NCBI GenBank assembly: GCA_018241725.1
Contig: JAFEDI010000078.1
Span: 1-64,000 of the forward strand
Origin: Pseudomonadota bacterium
Lineage (GTDB): Bacteria; Pseudomonadota; Gammaproteobacteria; Burkholderiales; Rhodocyclaceae
DNA: 64,000 bases
Reading direction: 5' to 3'
A program made the translations under genes and the position numbers. Of the stretch, positions 9,966-20,496 are shown one piece after another (position 1 is the stretch's first letter; every line of letters begins with the position of its first letter). The notes beneath the pieces were generated by a model. It made no database searches and was not told the DNA's origin. It saw nothing but the letters and a program-made list of their open reading frames with translations.

Positions 9966-10808
9966 ATGAGAGCTGGGTTCGAATGGTGGCGCATGCTGGG
10001 CACGGCGCTGCTGGCGGTGAGCGGCCTGGTGGCCTGTCAGTCCGTGCAGACGACGCAGTCCGGTGCTGTCGGCGTAGAGCGTCGGCAGATGATGATGGTT
10101 TCTTCCAAGGAGATGGAGCAGGCTTCTGCCCAGAGTTACCAGAAGATTATCGCAGAGGCCGCTCAGAAAAATGCGCTGAACCAGGATCGGGGCGAGGTTG
10201 AGCGGGTGCGTGCGGTGGCCCGTCGCCTGATTCCGATGACGGGGATTTTCCGTCCCGATGCGCCTGGTTGGAGATGGGAAGTGAATGTGCTGAGCTCGAA
10301 AGAGCTCAACGCGTGGTGCATGGCTGGTGGAAAGATCGCCTTCTACAGCGGCATCATCGAGCGCCTGGACCTGACCGACGACGAGATTGCCGCGATCATG
10401 GGGCATGAAATTTCCCATGCGTTACGTGAGCACGCGCGGGAGAGGGCCTCTCAGGCGATGGTGACCAATATCGGCGTCAACGTGCTTGGCGCAGCTCTCG
10501 GCGTGGGCCGGGCGGGAACAGACTTGATCGGCAGCGCGGCGAAGCTCAGTTTCGAACTGCCCAACAGCCGCGAGCATGAGACCGAGGCTGACCGTATGGG
10601 TGTCGAACTGGCAGCGCGGGCAGGTTATGACCCGCGGGCTGCCATCAGTCTCTGGCAGAAAATGGCCAAGGTCTCCAATGGTCCCCAGCCCCAATGGCTA
10701 TCGACCCACCCGTCCAATGAAACCCGCCAGCGTGACCTGACGGAGTACGCCGCCCGTGTGATGCCCCTTTACGAGCAAGCTACTCAGCGCGCAAGGCCTG
10801 TGAAATAA
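9966..10808 (+). CDS. M48 family metalloprotease lipoprotein
   Basis: 280 residues. The signal peptide ends in lipobox LVAC (Cys24), so the mature protein is probably a membrane-anchored periplasmic lipoprotein. The zinc motif HEISHALREH is near residue 142, and the third ligand region SREHETEADRMG near 200 is intact. Similar to LoiP/YcaL-type proteases involved in outer-membrane quality control; the exact role is inferred. Confidence 0.9.
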   Translation: MRAGFEWWRMLGTALLAVSGLVACQSVQTTQSGAVGVERRQMMMVSSKEMEQASAQSYQKIIAEAAQKNALNQDRGEVERVRAVARRLIPMTGIFRPDAPGWRWEVNVLSSKELNAWCMAGGKIAFYSGIIERLDLTDDEIAAIMGHEISHALREHARERASQAMVTNIGVNVLGAALGVGRAGTDLIGSAAKLSFELPNSREHETEADRMGVELAARAGYDPRAAISLWQKMAKVSNGPQPQWLSTHPSNETRQRDLTEYAARVMPLYEQATQRARPVK

Positions 10809-10842
10809 TTAAAGTTTTTCCGCCCTCAGCTCTACTTCGCCC

Positions 10843-12252
10843 ATGCAAGCGCAAACGCTTTACGAAAAATTGTGGTCGAGCCACGTGGTGCACGTCGAGG
10901 ATGACGGCACGGCGTTGATCTACATCGACCGTCACCTGGTTCATGAAGTCACCAGCCCGCAGGCCTTCGAAGGCCTCAAGTTGGCCGGGCGCAAGCCATG
11001 GCGCGTGAACTCCATCGTTGCGACGGCCGACCACAACACGCCGACCGATCACTGGGAAATGGGCATTCAGGACCCGGTATCCCGTCAGCAGGTTGAAACC
11101 CTGGACAGCAACATCCGTGAAGTCGGCGCGCTGGCCTACTTCCCGTTCAAGGACGAGCGCCAGGGCATCGTGCACGTGATCGGACCCGAGAACGGCGCGA
11201 CGCTGCCCGGTATGACCGTCGTGTGCGGCGATTCGCACACTTCGACTCACGGCGCGTTTGCCTGTCTGGCCCATGGCATCGGTACGTCCGAAGTCGAACA
11301 CGTGATGGCCACCCAGTGCCTGCTGCAGAAGAAATCCAAGACGATGCTCGTGCGGGTCGACGGCATGCTTGGCGCGGGCGTGACCGCCAAGGATGTGGTC
11401 TTGGCCATCATCGGTCGTATCGGCACCGCCGGCGGTACCGGCTATGCCATCGAGTTCGGCGGCAGCGCGATCCGCAGCCTGACGATGGAAGGCCGCATGA
11501 CCGTCTGCAACATGGCGATCGAGGCAGGGGCCCGCGCTGGCCTGGTGGCGGTGGACGAGCAGACCATCGCCTATCTGAAGGATCGTCCGTTCTCGCCGCG
11601 CGGCGAGGTGTGGGATCGCGCCGTAGAGTACTGGCGCACTCTGCACTCTGACGACGGCGCTCATTTCGACGCAGTCGTTGCACTCGATGCTGCACAGATC
11701 AAGCCGCAGGTGACCTGGGGGACCTCGCCCGAGATGGTCGCGCCGATCGACGGCATCGTTCCCGATCCGGCCCTCGAAAAGGATCCGGTGAAGCGCGAAG
11801 GCATGGAGCGCGCGCTGCTGTATATGGGCCTTACGCCCCGGACGCCGATCAAGAACATCGCCATCGACAAGGTTTTCATCGGTTCCTGTACCAATTCGCG
11901 CATTGAGGATCTGCGCGCCGCTGCTTATGTCGCGCGCGGTCGCCGCAAGGCCGATAACGTCAAGCAGGTGCTGGTGGTGCCGGGCTCGGGTCTCGTCAAG
12001 CGTCAGGCCGAGGCCGAAGGGCTTGACAAGATCTTCGTCGCCGCAGGTTTCGAGTGGCGCGAGCCGGGGTGCTCCATGTGCCTGGCAATGAATGCGGATC
12101 GGCTGGAGCCGGGCGAGCGGTGTGCGTCCACGTCCAACCGTAACTTCGAAGGGCGTCAGGGCGCCGGTGGTCGTACCCATCTGGTGAGCCCCGCCATGGC
12201 GACTGCTGCGGCGATCGCCGGGCATTTCGCTGATGTTCGCGAACTGGCCTGA
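10843..12252 (+). CDS. leuC: 3-isopropylmalate dehydratase large subunit
   Basis: Aconitase-family [4Fe-4S] subunit for the second step of leucine synthesis. 469 residues. Cluster cysteines lie in FIGSCTNSR and in CSMCLAMN near the C terminus. The N terminus [16 protein letters not shown] is typical. First gene of the leuC-lipoprotein-leuD-leuB run; works with LeuD. Confidence 0.97.
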   Translation: MQAQTLYEKLWSSHVVHVEDDGTALIYIDRHLVHEVTSPQAFEGLKLAGRKPWRVNSIVATADHNTPTDHWEMGIQDPVSRQQVETLDSNIREVGALAYFPFKDERQGIVHVIGPENGATLPGMTVVCGDSHTSTHGAFACLAHGIGTSEVEHVMATQCLLQKKSKTMLVRVDGMLGAGVTAKDVVLAIIGRIGTAGGTGYAIEFGGSAIRSLTMEGRMTVCNMAIEAGARAGLVAVDEQTIAYLKDRPFSPRGEVWDRAVEYWRTLHSDDGAHFDAVVALDAAQIKPQVTWGTSPEMVAPIDGIVPDPALEKDPVKREGMERALLYMGLTPRTPIKNIAIDKVFIGSCTNSRIEDLRAAAYVARGRRKADNVKQVLVVPGSGLVKRQAEAEGLDKIFVAAGFEWREPGCSMCLAMNADRLEPGERCASTSNRNFEGRQGAGGRTHLVSPAMATAAAIAGHFADVRELA

Positions 12253-12272
12253 GCATCCGGAGAGGTTGCGCT

Positions 12273-12398
12273 ATGCGTAAATTCACCGCATTGCTCGGTG
12301 CATTGGTCGTCGTGCTGCTGAGCGGCTGCAATACCGTTCAGGGCATTGGCAAGGATATTGAAAAGGGTGGCGAAGCCATCCAGAAGGCGGTCAAGTAA
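12273..12398 (+). CDS. Entericidin-like small lipoprotein
   Basis: 41 residues: signal peptide [19 protein letters not shown] with lipobox LSGC at Cys19, then a short helix-forming tail ending AIQKAVK. It fits the entericidin A/B (EcnAB) family of tiny membrane lipoproteins. The stop overlaps the leuD start (TAATG), so it is translationally coupled within the leu operon. Why a lipoprotein sits between two subunit genes of one enzyme is unknown. Confidence 0.88.
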   Translation: MRKFTALLGALVVVLLSGCNTVQGIGKDIEKGGEAIQKAVK

Positions 12399-13036
12399 TG
12401 AATCCCTTCCGTAAACTCGATGGCCTCGTGGCGCCGATGGATCGCGCCAACGTGGATACCGATGCCATCATTCCGAAGCAGTTCCTGAAGTCGATCAAGC
12501 GCAGTGGCTTCGGTCCCAACCTGTTCGACGAGTGGCGTTACCTGGATGTCGGCCAGCCTGGCCAGGATTGTTCCACGCGTCCCAGGAATCCAGACTTCGT
12601 ACTCAATCAGCAGCGTTACCAGGGAGCGCAAATCCTGCTTGCCCGTGACAACTTCGGTTGCGGCAGCTCGCGCGAGCACGCACCGTGGGCGCTGGAGGAT
12701 TTCGGTTTCCGCGTGATCCTTGCGCCGAGCTTCGCCGACATCTTCTACAACAATTGCTTCAAGAACGGCCTGCTGCCGATCAAACTGGCGGCGTCGGAAA
12801 TGGACGCGCTGTTTGCCCAGTGCCAGGGGACCGCCGGCTATCGCCTGATGGTGGATCTGGAAGCCCGGACGATCACCCGCCCTGACGGCAAGATCATCCC
12901 CTTCGAAGTGGATGCCTTCCGCCGAGAGTGCCTGCTCAACGGATGGGATGATATCGGTCTCACGCTGCGGCACGCCGACAAGATCCAGGAGTTCGAAGCG
13001 CGTCGGCGCATTGACCAACCCTGGCTGTTTGCCTGA
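12398..13036 (+). CDS. leuD: 3-isopropylmalate dehydratase small subunit
   Basis: Swivelling-domain subunit that pairs with LeuC. 212 residues, standard length. Motifs [13 protein letters not shown] near residue 17 and [16 protein letters not shown] near 80 are complete. Its ATG overlaps the stop of the preceding small lipoprotein gene. Confidence 0.97.
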   Translation: MNPFRKLDGLVAPMDRANVDTDAIIPKQFLKSIKRSGFGPNLFDEWRYLDVGQPGQDCSTRPRNPDFVLNQQRYQGAQILLARDNFGCGSSREHAPWALEDFGFRVILAPSFADIFYNNCFKNGLLPIKLAASEMDALFAQCQGTAGYRLMVDLEARTITRPDGKIIPFEVDAFRRECLLNGWDDIGLTLRHADKIQEFEARRRIDQPWLFA

Positions 13037-13075
13037 TCGGCGCCTGGCGCCCCTGTAACGAATTCGATTTAGAAA

Positions 13076-14143
13076 ATGACGATCAAGATTTGTGTTTTGC
13101 CCGGTGATGGCATCGGTCCCGAAATTATGGAACAGGCCCTGCGTGTGCTTGAGGCGGTGCGCGGCGACGGTTTCGACTTTGTGGCCGAGACGGCCCTGAT
13201 CGGCGGCTGTGCCGTCGATGCCACCGGCACGCCGTACCCTGAGGCAACCAGCAAGCTGGCCAAGGATGCCGACGCGATCCTGCTGGGCGCCGTGGGCGGC
13301 CCGCAGTGGGACTCCCTGCCGCGTGAGCAGCGTCCCGAGCGTGGCCTGCTGGCCATCCGCAAGGAGCTCAACCTGTTCGCCAACCTGCGTCCGGCTATCC
13401 TCTATCCGGAGCTGGCTAACGCCTCCACGCTGAAGCCTGAAGTGGTGTCCGGTCTGGACATCCTGATCGTCCGCGAACTGACCGGCGATATCTATTTTGG
13501 CCAGCCCCGCGGCATCCGCGAGGAAAACGGCGAGCGTGTAGGCTTCAATACTATGGTGTATGCGGAGTCCGAAATCCGCCGTATCGGCAAGGTGGCCTTC
13601 GAGGCCGCCCGCAAGCGCGGCAAGAAACTGTGCTCGGTCGACAAGATGAACGTCCTGGAGTGCACCCAGCTGTGGCGTGACGTGATGATTGAGCTGTCAG
13701 CCGATTATCCTGACGTCGAGCTGTCCCACATGCTCGTGGATAACGCCGCGATGCAGCTCGTGCGCGCACCGAAGCAGTTCGACGTGATGGTGACCGGCAA
13801 CATGTTTGGCGACATCCTGTCGGATGAGGCCTCTATGCTGACCGGCTCTATCGGCATGCTGCCGTCGGCCTCCCTTGATGCCAACAATAAAGGCCTCTAT
13901 GAGCCAAGTCATGGTTCTGCACCGGATATCGCCGGCAAGGGGCTGGCCAACCCACTGGCAACCATTCTGTCGGCGGCGATGATGCTGCGCTATACCTTCA
14001 ACCTGGAGGCGCACGCTGCCCGCATCGAAACCGCCGTGAAGAAGGTGCTGGCTGCTGGTTATCGCACTGGTGATATCTATGAGGCGGGCACCCGTCGCGT
14101 GGGCACCAAGGAGATGGGCGACGCCGTGATCGCGTCCCTCTGA
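13076..14143 (+). CDS. leuB: 3-isopropylmalate dehydrogenase
   Basis: NAD-dependent oxidative decarboxylase, third leucine-specific step. 355 residues. The substrate loop ([15 protein letters not shown]), catalytic Tyr/Lys in [10 protein letters not shown] and VDKMNVL, and the cofactor motif [14 protein letters not shown] are present. 39 bases after leuD, same operon. Confidence 0.97.
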   Translation: MTIKICVLPGDGIGPEIMEQALRVLEAVRGDGFDFVAETALIGGCAVDATGTPYPEATSKLAKDADAILLGAVGGPQWDSLPREQRPERGLLAIRKELNLFANLRPAILYPELANASTLKPEVVSGLDILIVRELTGDIYFGQPRGIREENGERVGFNTMVYAESEIRRIGKVAFEAARKRGKKLCSVDKMNVLECTQLWRDVMIELSADYPDVELSHMLVDNAAMQLVRAPKQFDVMVTGNMFGDILSDEASMLTGSIGMLPSASLDANNKGLYEPSHGSAPDIAGKGLANPLATILSAAMMLRYTFNLEAHAARIETAVKKVLAAGYRTGDIYEAGTRRVGTKEMGDAVIASL

Positions 14144-14180
14144 GCACAAGAAGACAATTCAAGCCTGATTGGGGATCAAT

Positions 14181-15305
14181 ATGAAAAGAGTAGGTCTGGT
14201 TGGCTGGCGCGGGATGGTCGGTTCCGTGCTCATGCAGCGCATGCGTGAGGAAAACGACTTTGCGTTGATCGAGCCAGTGTTCTTCACCACGTCCAACCCG
14301 GGCGGCAAGGCACCGAGTTTCGGCAAGGAAGCGCCCCCGCTGAAGGATGCGAAGAACATTGATGAGCTGAAGGCGCTCGACATCATCATTACCTGCCAGG
14401 GTGGTGATTACACCAATGAGGTGTATCCGAAGCTGCGTGCTGCCGGCTGGAATGGTCACTGGATCGACGCTGCTTCCTCTCTGCGCATGGATCCCCGTGC
14501 CGTGATCATTCTTGATCCGGTGAACCAGAACGTCATTAAGGACTCCCTGGTCAAGGGCGGTCGCGACTGGATCGGCGGCAACTGTACCGTGTCCCTGATG
14601 TTGATGGCTCTGGGCGGCCTGTTCCAACGCGACCTCGTCGAGTGGGCGACCTCCATGACCTATCAGGCTGCCTCCGGCGCGGGTGCGCAGAACATGCGTG
14701 AGCTGCTGACCCAGATGGGCGAGCTGAATCGTTCGGTCAAGGAATTGCTGGATGATCCGGCCTCTGCGATCCTCGACATCGACCGCGAAGTGGCCGGCAC
14801 GATGCGTGACGACGCCTTCCCGGCTTCCAACTTCGGCGTGCCGCTGGCTGGTTCCCTGATTCCGTGGATCGACAAGGATCTGGGTAACGGCCAGTCCAAG
14901 GAAGAGTGGAAGGGGGGCGTCGAGACCAACAAGATCCTCGGCCGTGGCGAAGGTTTCGGGACGCCGGTCGTGCCCATCGACGGCCTTTGCGTGCGTATCG
15001 GTGCGATGCGCTGCCACAGCCAGGCTTTGACGCTGAAGCTGAAGAAGGATCTCCCGATCGACGAGATCGAAGGCATGCTGGCTAGCGCCAATGACTGGGT
15101 CAAGGTCGTTCCGAACAAGCGTGAAGAGTCTGTGCGCGATCTGACGCCGACCGCCGTGACCGGCACCTTGACGGTCCCTGTCGGCCGCCTGCGCAAGCTG
15201 GCGATGGGCGGGGAGTACCTGTCGGCCTTCACCGTTGGTGACCAGCTCCTGTGGGGTGCCGCGGAGCCGCTGCGGCGCATGTTGCGCATCCTGCTCGAGG
15301 ACTGA
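14181..15305 (+). CDS. asd: Aspartate-semialdehyde dehydrogenase
   Basis: NADPH-dependent enzyme leading to lysine, threonine and methionine. 374 residues, the length of the gamma/beta-proteobacterial Asd. N-terminal [15 protein letters not shown], catalytic cysteine in [10 protein letters not shown] near residue 134, and catalytic His in [11 protein letters not shown]. The start at 14181 follows GGGGATC; the in-frame extension to 14169 is not needed. Confidence 0.96.
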   Translation: MKRVGLVGWRGMVGSVLMQRMREENDFALIEPVFFTTSNPGGKAPSFGKEAPPLKDAKNIDELKALDIIITCQGGDYTNEVYPKLRAAGWNGHWIDAASSLRMDPRAVIILDPVNQNVIKDSLVKGGRDWIGGNCTVSLMLMALGGLFQRDLVEWATSMTYQAASGAGAQNMRELLTQMGELNRSVKELLDDPASAILDIDREVAGTMRDDAFPASNFGVPLAGSLIPWIDKDLGNGQSKEEWKGGVETNKILGRGEGFGTPVVPIDGLCVRIGAMRCHSQALTLKLKKDLPIDEIEGMLASANDWVKVVPNKREESVRDLTPTAVTGTLTVPVGRLRKLAMGGEYLSAFTVGDQLLWGAAEPLRRMLRILLED

Positions 15306-15329
15306 TACTTCGCCGCATCGTTGTTTGAA

Positions 15330-15366
15330 TGCCGTTCCGCGTTAGCTGAACGGCATTTTCTTTTTG
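15330..15366 (+). terminator. Terminator after asd
   Basis: Stem TGCCGTTC / GAACGGCA (15330-15337 and 15348-15355) followed by TTTTCTTTTTG. It ends the leu-asd operon and separates it from fimV. Confidence 0.88.
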
Positions 15367-15482
15367 TGTTGGATGCTGTGTTGGACTAGCGGCTTGGCTG
15401 TTGAGACGGAAAGGGCTGTAGTGTGCTGAGTTTGCAATATGCATGCCGGGCTTGAGGTGGAAACTTCAAAAACGGCTTGAAC

Positions 15483-15511
15483 TTGCCACTCCAAACCCAT
15501 GATGTTATGTT
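15483..15511 (+). promoter_or_regulatory. Candidate sigma-70 promoter of fimV
   Basis: TTGCCA (15483-15488), a 17-base spacer and TATGTT (15506-15511), ending 32 bases before the proposed fimV start. It lies in a 176-base gap after the asd terminator, where a promoter is expected. Confidence 0.45.
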
Positions 15512-15543
15512 CATCAATAACTTGATTCTGATGATCAGCCTTC

Positions 15544-18441
15544 GTGCATAAGAACTCTGTGAATAGCCGGCTCAAGCTCACTCTGCTCGCTGCGTCAATC
15601 GGCGCGCTCTCTCTCGGTGCCAACGCGGCAGGTCTGGGGCGGATCACCGTCCTGAGTGGGCTGGGGCAGCCCTTGCGGGCCGAGGTGGAGGTCGCAGCTA
15701 CCCCCGAAGAACTCCAGAACATGACGGCGCGTCTGGCGTCAGCGGAGGCTTTCCGGCAGGCGGGTGTCGATTACGCGCCGTCAATCAATGGTCTGCGTAT
15801 GGCCATCGAGCGGCGGACTGGTGGTGCCGTTGTCAAGGTCTCCAGCGACCGGCCGATCAACGAGCCGTTCGTCGATATGCTGGTCGAGTTGAACTGGGCG
15901 GCTGGACGACTTATCCGGGAATACACATTCCTTCTGGATCCGCCCGATACCGGGGCAGGGCGCCATGCGGCTCCAGTGGCCGCTCCGGAGATTCGTTCGG
16001 ATTTCGGTGCGCGTCGTGCAGAAGCTCCCGCCGCAGTGCGCCGTCCGGCGTCGACTACGCGTGCAGTGCGGGAAAATGGCGGTGCAGGCAAGACCTATCT
16101 CGTCAAGCCGGGGGATACGCTTCACGCGATTGCGGCTGAAAATCGACCGGATGGTGTTTCTATGGAGCAGATGCTTGCCGCGTTGTTCCAAGGGAACCGT
16201 TCTGCCTTTGATGCCAATGATGTGAATCGGCTGCAAGCCGGCAAGATCCTGCGCATCCCTGACGCAGAGACTGTTCGGCAGGCTGGTGGTGGCGAGCGTA
16301 GCCAGATCGTCGGCAAATCTTCCGACTTTGGGCGTTATCGGCAGAAGCTGGCTGAGCAGGCCGTCAACGCGCCAGCGAAGGAAGCCCCGGCGCGTCAGGG
16401 AAGTGGCGGCCGGATTGGAGCCAAGATTGATGACCGGGCGGCGGTGTCGGCCGGCTCGACGGATCAGTTGAAGGTCTCAAAGAGCGATGAAGGACGGGCT
16501 GGCGGGCTTGGTGGAGACAAATCAGGGGCTCGGCTACAGGCTCTGGAAGAAGATATCGTTTCCCGCGATAAGGCGCTGAAGGAGGCGAACAATCGACTCG
16601 CCGATCTTGAAAAGAGCATCAAGGAGCTTCAGCGGCTTGTCGAGTTGAAGAGTCAGGGGTTGGCGCAAACGGCTGAGCAAGCGAAGCCGGCTGCCCCGGC
16701 AGCGTCTGCTGAACCGCCGGTTGTTGCTCCGGCGAACCCGGCGGGTGCTACGGTCGACACTCTGCCCGTTGCGAAGGCGCCGGAGCCCGTTCCCGAGCCT
16801 GAGTCCAAGCCGGCCCAGCAGGTGCCGCCGCCTGCTCCTCAACCTGCCTCGCCTCCGCCGAAGCCTGCCGAAGTCACTCCACCTCAGGTTGCTCCGCCCG
16901 AAGATCTTTCCCTGCTCTTGGGGGGGGGAGGAATTTTGGCGCTGCTGTTGGGCTGGGGGGGGTACAAGGTTTACCAGCGTCGTAAGGCACAGGCCGCTCC
17001 AAGCACGACCTCCGCGCTGTCGGAATTCGGGGAGGCTTCCAATTCTGTCTTCGGCAGTTCGGGCGGACAGAGTGTGGATACCGGAAGCAGCAGCCAGATT
17101 CAGACGGATTTCAGCCAGTCGGGTTTGTCGTCGATTGATACCGATGAGGGGGTCGATCCGGTCGCTGAGGCCGACGTGTACATGGCTTATGGCCGGGATG
17201 CGCAGGCCGAGGAGATTCTGCTTGATGCCTTGAAGACCGATCCGGGGCGTACTGGCGTCCATCTGAAGCTGCTGGAGATTTACGCCCAGCGGAAGAACTT
17301 GAAGCAGTTTGAGACGACCGCAACGGAGCTCTATTCGTTGACGGGGGGGAATGGGCAGGATTGGGAAAAGGCAGCTGCCCTTGGGCGCAAAGTCGACCCC
17401 GATAGCCCCCTATATCGCATCCCGACGCCTGGCGTCGCAGCAAACGTAAATGTGGCGACTCCTCCGGTTGCGCAGGCGATTGCCCCGGTTGCCACGGGGG
17501 GTATGCAGGTGCAGGCCCAGGCCAGAACGCCCGAATTGCGTGAGTCAGAGCCCGTTATGGGGCGAGAGGATCCGCTAGAGTCGCCTTCGCAGTTGAAGGA
17601 CACCTGGGCGTTGCCTGGGGAACTCAATCAATATGCCAGTCTTGAGGATATTGACAGGGTTGCATCTACGCCAGCTCCAGGTGCAGAGGTGCCGGATGTC
17701 GGGGTGCTCGATTTTGATCTGGATCTCAATGCAGACGATGTCGCAGGTGGTGAAGAGCTTTCGAAGGGCGGCCACTCCCCGACGGTCAGTGCCCTGGATT
17801 TCGATCTGGGATTCGATAATGAGCCTGCGCCAGTTCCGCAGACGACCCGGGTGGACAATGAGCGTATGCCAGCGAGTCTGGAGGCCACGTCGACGCGTCC
17901 TCAGCATGTGACCGACGACTACAGTTTGCCCGATCCCAGTGACCTCGACTTCGAGATCAGTTCGGAGTTTGGTGAGCATCACCTTGAGCCCGCGTCTGAC
18001 GTGACGGTCAATGTGGACCTTACCGCCACGCTCGCTGACGAACCGCTTCGCGACGAGGCTGGGGCCTCTACGATGGACCTGGAAAAAACCAGTTTCGATA
18101 GCAGCCTGCTGGACTTTGATTTCGAACTCGATGAGAAACTGGATGACAAGGAAATGACGGCGACGCGTCCTTTCGATCCGGTCGTTAATTTGGACTCAAT
18201 TGACCTCGATCTGCCTTCGGATCTCGACTCCGTGGCGGAGCTTCCGGATGCTGGACCCCCGACCGAACCGCCGCTTGATCTGGAGCTGCAGCAGGAGGTG
18301 GCGACCAAGCTGGAGCTGGCGCGTGCCTATGAGGAGATGGGCGACAAGGATGGGGCGAGAGAGCTGGTCGAGGAAGTCTTGCGGGAAGGGGCTCCGCTGC
18401 AGAAGGATGAGGCTCGTAAGATCCTTGCCCGTCTTTCGTGA
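15544..18441 (+). CDS. fimV: FimV-like polar hub protein
   Basis: 965-residue inner-membrane protein of the FimV/HubP family, involved in type IV pilus assembly, twitching and pole organisation. In order: signal peptide ending ANAAG, FimV N-terminal domain (GRITVLSGLGQPLRAEVEV), LysM domain near 180-240 (TYLVKPGDTLHAIAAENRP), coiled coil near 335-380, Pro-rich linker, a transmembrane segment near 457-477, a long acidic cytoplasmic part, and the C-terminal FimV helix pair LARAYEEMGDKDGARELVEEV. The GTG start is uncertain; a second GTG lies five codons later. Confidence 0.93.
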   Translation: MHKNSVNSRLKLTLLAASIGALSLGANAAGLGRITVLSGLGQPLRAEVEVAATPEELQNMTARLASAEAFRQAGVDYAPSINGLRMAIERRTGGAVVKVSSDRPINEPFVDMLVELNWAAGRLIREYTFLLDPPDTGAGRHAAPVAAPEIRSDFGARRAEAPAAVRRPASTTRAVRENGGAGKTYLVKPGDTLHAIAAENRPDGVSMEQMLAALFQGNRSAFDANDVNRLQAGKILRIPDAETVRQAGGGERSQIVGKSSDFGRYRQKLAEQAVNAPAKEAPARQGSGGRIGAKIDDRAAVSAGSTDQLKVSKSDEGRAGGLGGDKSGARLQALEEDIVSRDKALKEANNRLADLEKSIKELQRLVELKSQGLAQTAEQAKPAAPAASAEPPVVAPANPAGATVDTLPVAKAPEPVPEPESKPAQQVPPPAPQPASPPPKPAEVTPPQVAPPEDLSLLLGGGGILALLLGWGGYKVYQRRKAQAAPSTTSALSEFGEASNSVFGSSGGQSVDTGSSSQIQTDFSQSGLSSIDTDEGVDPVAEADVYMAYGRDAQAEEILLDALKTDPGRTGVHLKLLEIYAQRKNLKQFETTATELYSLTGGNGQDWEKAAALGRKVDPDSPLYRIPTPGVAANVNVATPPVAQAIAPVATGGMQVQAQARTPELRESEPVMGREDPLESPSQLKDTWALPGELNQYASLEDIDRVASTPAPGAEVPDVGVLDFDLDLNADDVAGGEELSKGGHSPTVSALDFDLGFDNEPAPVPQTTRVDNERMPASLEATSTRPQHVTDDYSLPDPSDLDFEISSEFGEHHLEPASDVTVNVDLTATLADEPLRDEAGASTMDLEKTSFDSSLLDFDFELDEKLDDKEMTATRPFDPVVNLDSIDLDLPSDLDSVAELPDAGPPTEPPLDLELQQEVATKLELARAYEEMGDKDGARELVEEVLREGAPLQKDEARKILARLS

Positions 18442-18470
18442 GGTTTTGCTGTTCGTTTGATGAGAGCAAG

Positions 18471-19076
18471 ATGATTTCCCTGCACCCGGCGACACGTCTT
18501 GTCGCCTGGGCAGCGCTGGTAATCTTGGCGCAACTGGCCCGAGGTCCCTGGTTATGGGGCCTCGGGCTTGTTGTTCTGGTGGGCGCATTTTTATTTGCCC
18601 GGCATCGCGCGTGGCGGCTCGTCAAGCGCGTGCGTGTGTTGCTGCTGGTGTTGTGGGTGCTGTTCGCGCTGTTTACTCCCGGCGAGCTGGTTGTCCCATT
18701 CCTGGGGAACGCCGGCCCGACGCTCGAGGGTATCGCGGCGGCATCCATGCATTGCGTGCAGTTGCTTGTCGTGGTGCTACTGGTGGCGGTGCTGCTGGAA
18801 TCGACGTGGGATCAGGAACTGGTCACCGGCTTGATGGTGCTGGCGGGACCTTTGGGTAGGCTCGGATTGCCGGTGGAGCGCCTTGCCGTGCGGGTGTTGC
18901 TGGTTTTTCGTTACGTGGAAAGCCCTCCCAATGGTGGGTGGCGTGCGTTGCTCGTTCACGACGACACCTTGCTTGCCGTGGAGAGCCTGTGTATTCGAAC
19001 GCTTCCTCTACGTTGGTGGGATGGGCTTGTCGCAGGGAGTGTGGTGGTGTTGATCTTGTTGGGAGCTCTCCATTGA
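18471..19076 (+). CDS. CbiQ/EcfT-like inner-membrane protein
   Basis: 201 residues with about five hydrophobic segments, resembling the transmembrane (T) component of ECF-type importers. No ATPase or substrate-binding (S) gene is adjacent, so transport function is unproven. It sits between fimV and truA and overlaps the truA start by four bases. Start ATG at 18471. Confidence 0.6.
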   Translation: MISLHPATRLVAWAALVILAQLARGPWLWGLGLVVLVGAFLFARHRAWRLVKRVRVLLLVLWVLFALFTPGELVVPFLGNAGPTLEGIAAASMHCVQLLVVVLLVAVLLESTWDQELVTGLMVLAGPLGRLGLPVERLAVRVLLVFRYVESPPNGGWRALLVHDDTLLAVESLCIRTLPLRWWDGLVAGSVVVLILLGALH

Positions 19077-19867
19077 GGATTGCGATAGGCGTCGAGTACG
19101 CCGGGAATGCATTTCTGGGGTGGCAGACGCAGCCCCATGGGCGGACGGTTCAGGATGTACTGGAGCGGGCGTTGGCCGTCATCGCCCAGCATCCGGTTGC
19201 CGTGGTGTGTGCTGGGCGAACGGATACCGGCGTGCATGGCAGCATGCAGGTGGCCCACTTCGATACTGTTGCCAAGCGTCCGCTCGAGGCCTGGGTGCGC
19301 GGTGTCAACAGCCATCTGCCGGCCAGTGTCGGTGTGCTGTGGGCTGTGGAGGTGGATGGGGAGTTTCACGCACGGTTCAGTGCCGAGTCCAGACATTACC
19401 GTTATGTGCTGCTCAACCGGAGAGTGCGTCCCAGTCTGCTGGAGGGGCGTGTCGGCTGGATCCATGGTGAGTTCGATGTGGGGCGGATGGCCCGGGCGGC
19501 GGAGTGCCTGATCGGCACTCACGATTTCACGTCGTTCAGGGCGGCCGAATGCCAAGCCAAATCGCCGGTCCGGCAGATGCATTCGGTATGTATCCACCGC
19601 GAAGGCGAGGTGGTGCTGTTCGACTTCCATGCCAATGCCTTCTTGCACCACATGATCCGTAACCTCGTGGGCTCGCTTGTCTATGTGGGGCTTGGACGCA
19701 AGTCCATCGAATGGATGGCGGAAGTGCTCGCCGCGCGTGACCGAACCCAGGCTGCACCGACGTTCGCACCCGGCGGCTTGTACCTGTCGGGGGTCGAGTA
19801 TCCCGAGCGGTGGCCCTTGCCGGGTGGCGGGCGTATCATCGCGCCTCCCCAACTCCTTGTACCGTGA
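19073..19867 (+). CDS. truA: tRNA pseudouridine(38-40) synthase
   Basis: Modifies uridines in the tRNA anticodon arm. 264 residues. The catalytic Asp is in AGRTDTGVH near residue 52; C-terminal FHANAFLHHMIRN is present. The TTG start at 19073 gives the family N terminus LRIAIGVEYAGNAFLGWQ, overlaps the upstream stop (TTGA) and has GGGAG before it. No ATG or GTG in this frame fits, so a TTG start is inferred. Confidence 0.93.
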   Translation: MRIAIGVEYAGNAFLGWQTQPHGRTVQDVLERALAVIAQHPVAVVCAGRTDTGVHGSMQVAHFDTVAKRPLEAWVRGVNSHLPASVGVLWAVEVDGEFHARFSAESRHYRYVLLNRRVRPSLLEGRVGWIHGEFDVGRMARAAECLIGTHDFTSFRAAECQAKSPVRQMHSVCIHREGEVVLFDFHANAFLHHMIRNLVGSLVYVGLGRKSIEWMAEVLAARDRTQAAPTFAPGGLYLSGVEYPERWPLPGGGRIIAPPQLLVP

Positions 19868-19872
19868 GCGCC

Positions 19873-20496
19873 ATGCATCGGACGCGTATCAAGATCTGTG
19901 GTCTGACCCGGGAGGAGGACGTCCTCGCGGCAGTGAACGCCGGGGCTGACGCCATCGGTTTCGTCTTCTATCCGCCCAGTCCGCGCTTCGTGGGTTTCGA
20001 GCGGGCCGCCGAGCTGGCCCGGCTGGTGCCGCCCTTCGTCACAGTCGTCGGTCTGTTCGTCAACGCTGAGCGCAGCTATGTCGAGGCGGCCAGGGCTGTG
20101 GTGCCGCTGCAGGTGCTGCAGTTCCATGGTGACGAGAGCGAGGCCCAGTGTCTCGGCTACGGCCTGCCTTACATCAAGGCGGCGCGGATGCGACCCGGGC
20201 TTGATCTGCTAAAATACGCGGCTTGCTACCCTGCTGCCCAAGGTTTGCTCCTTGATGCCTTCGTCGAAGGCTATGGCGGCGGGGGGGAAACTTTTGACTG
20301 GTCGCTTATTCCTTCCCGGCTGCCTGTGCCGCTGATCCTGTCCGGTGGGCTGCACGCGGGTAACGTGGAGGAGGCGCTGCGGCGCGTCCAGCCTTGGGCC
20401 GTGGATGTGTCGAGCGGCGTGGAAGCCGCGAAGGGCGTCAAGGACGCTGCCAGGATCACCGAATTTGTTGCCGGAGTTCGACATGCACATGGCTGA
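19873..20496 (+). CDS. trpF: Phosphoribosylanthranilate isomerase
   Basis: TIM-barrel enzyme of tryptophan synthesis. 207 residues. N-terminal [28 protein letters not shown] carries the catalytic Cys; the Asp region [16 protein letters not shown] is near the C terminus. An alternative GTG at 19864 overlaps the truA stop. It overlaps trpB by 14 bases; truA-trpF-trpB-trpA order is typical of Betaproteobacteria. Confidence 0.96.
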   Translation: MHRTRIKICGLTREEDVLAAVNAGADAIGFVFYPPSPRFVGFERAAELARLVPPFVTVVGLFVNAERSYVEAARAVVPLQVLQFHGDESEAQCLGYGLPYIKAARMRPGLDLLKYAACYPAAQGLLLDAFVEGYGGGGETFDWSLIPSRLPVPLILSGGLHAGNVEEALRRVQPWAVDVSSGVEAAKGVKDAARITEFVAGVRHAHG

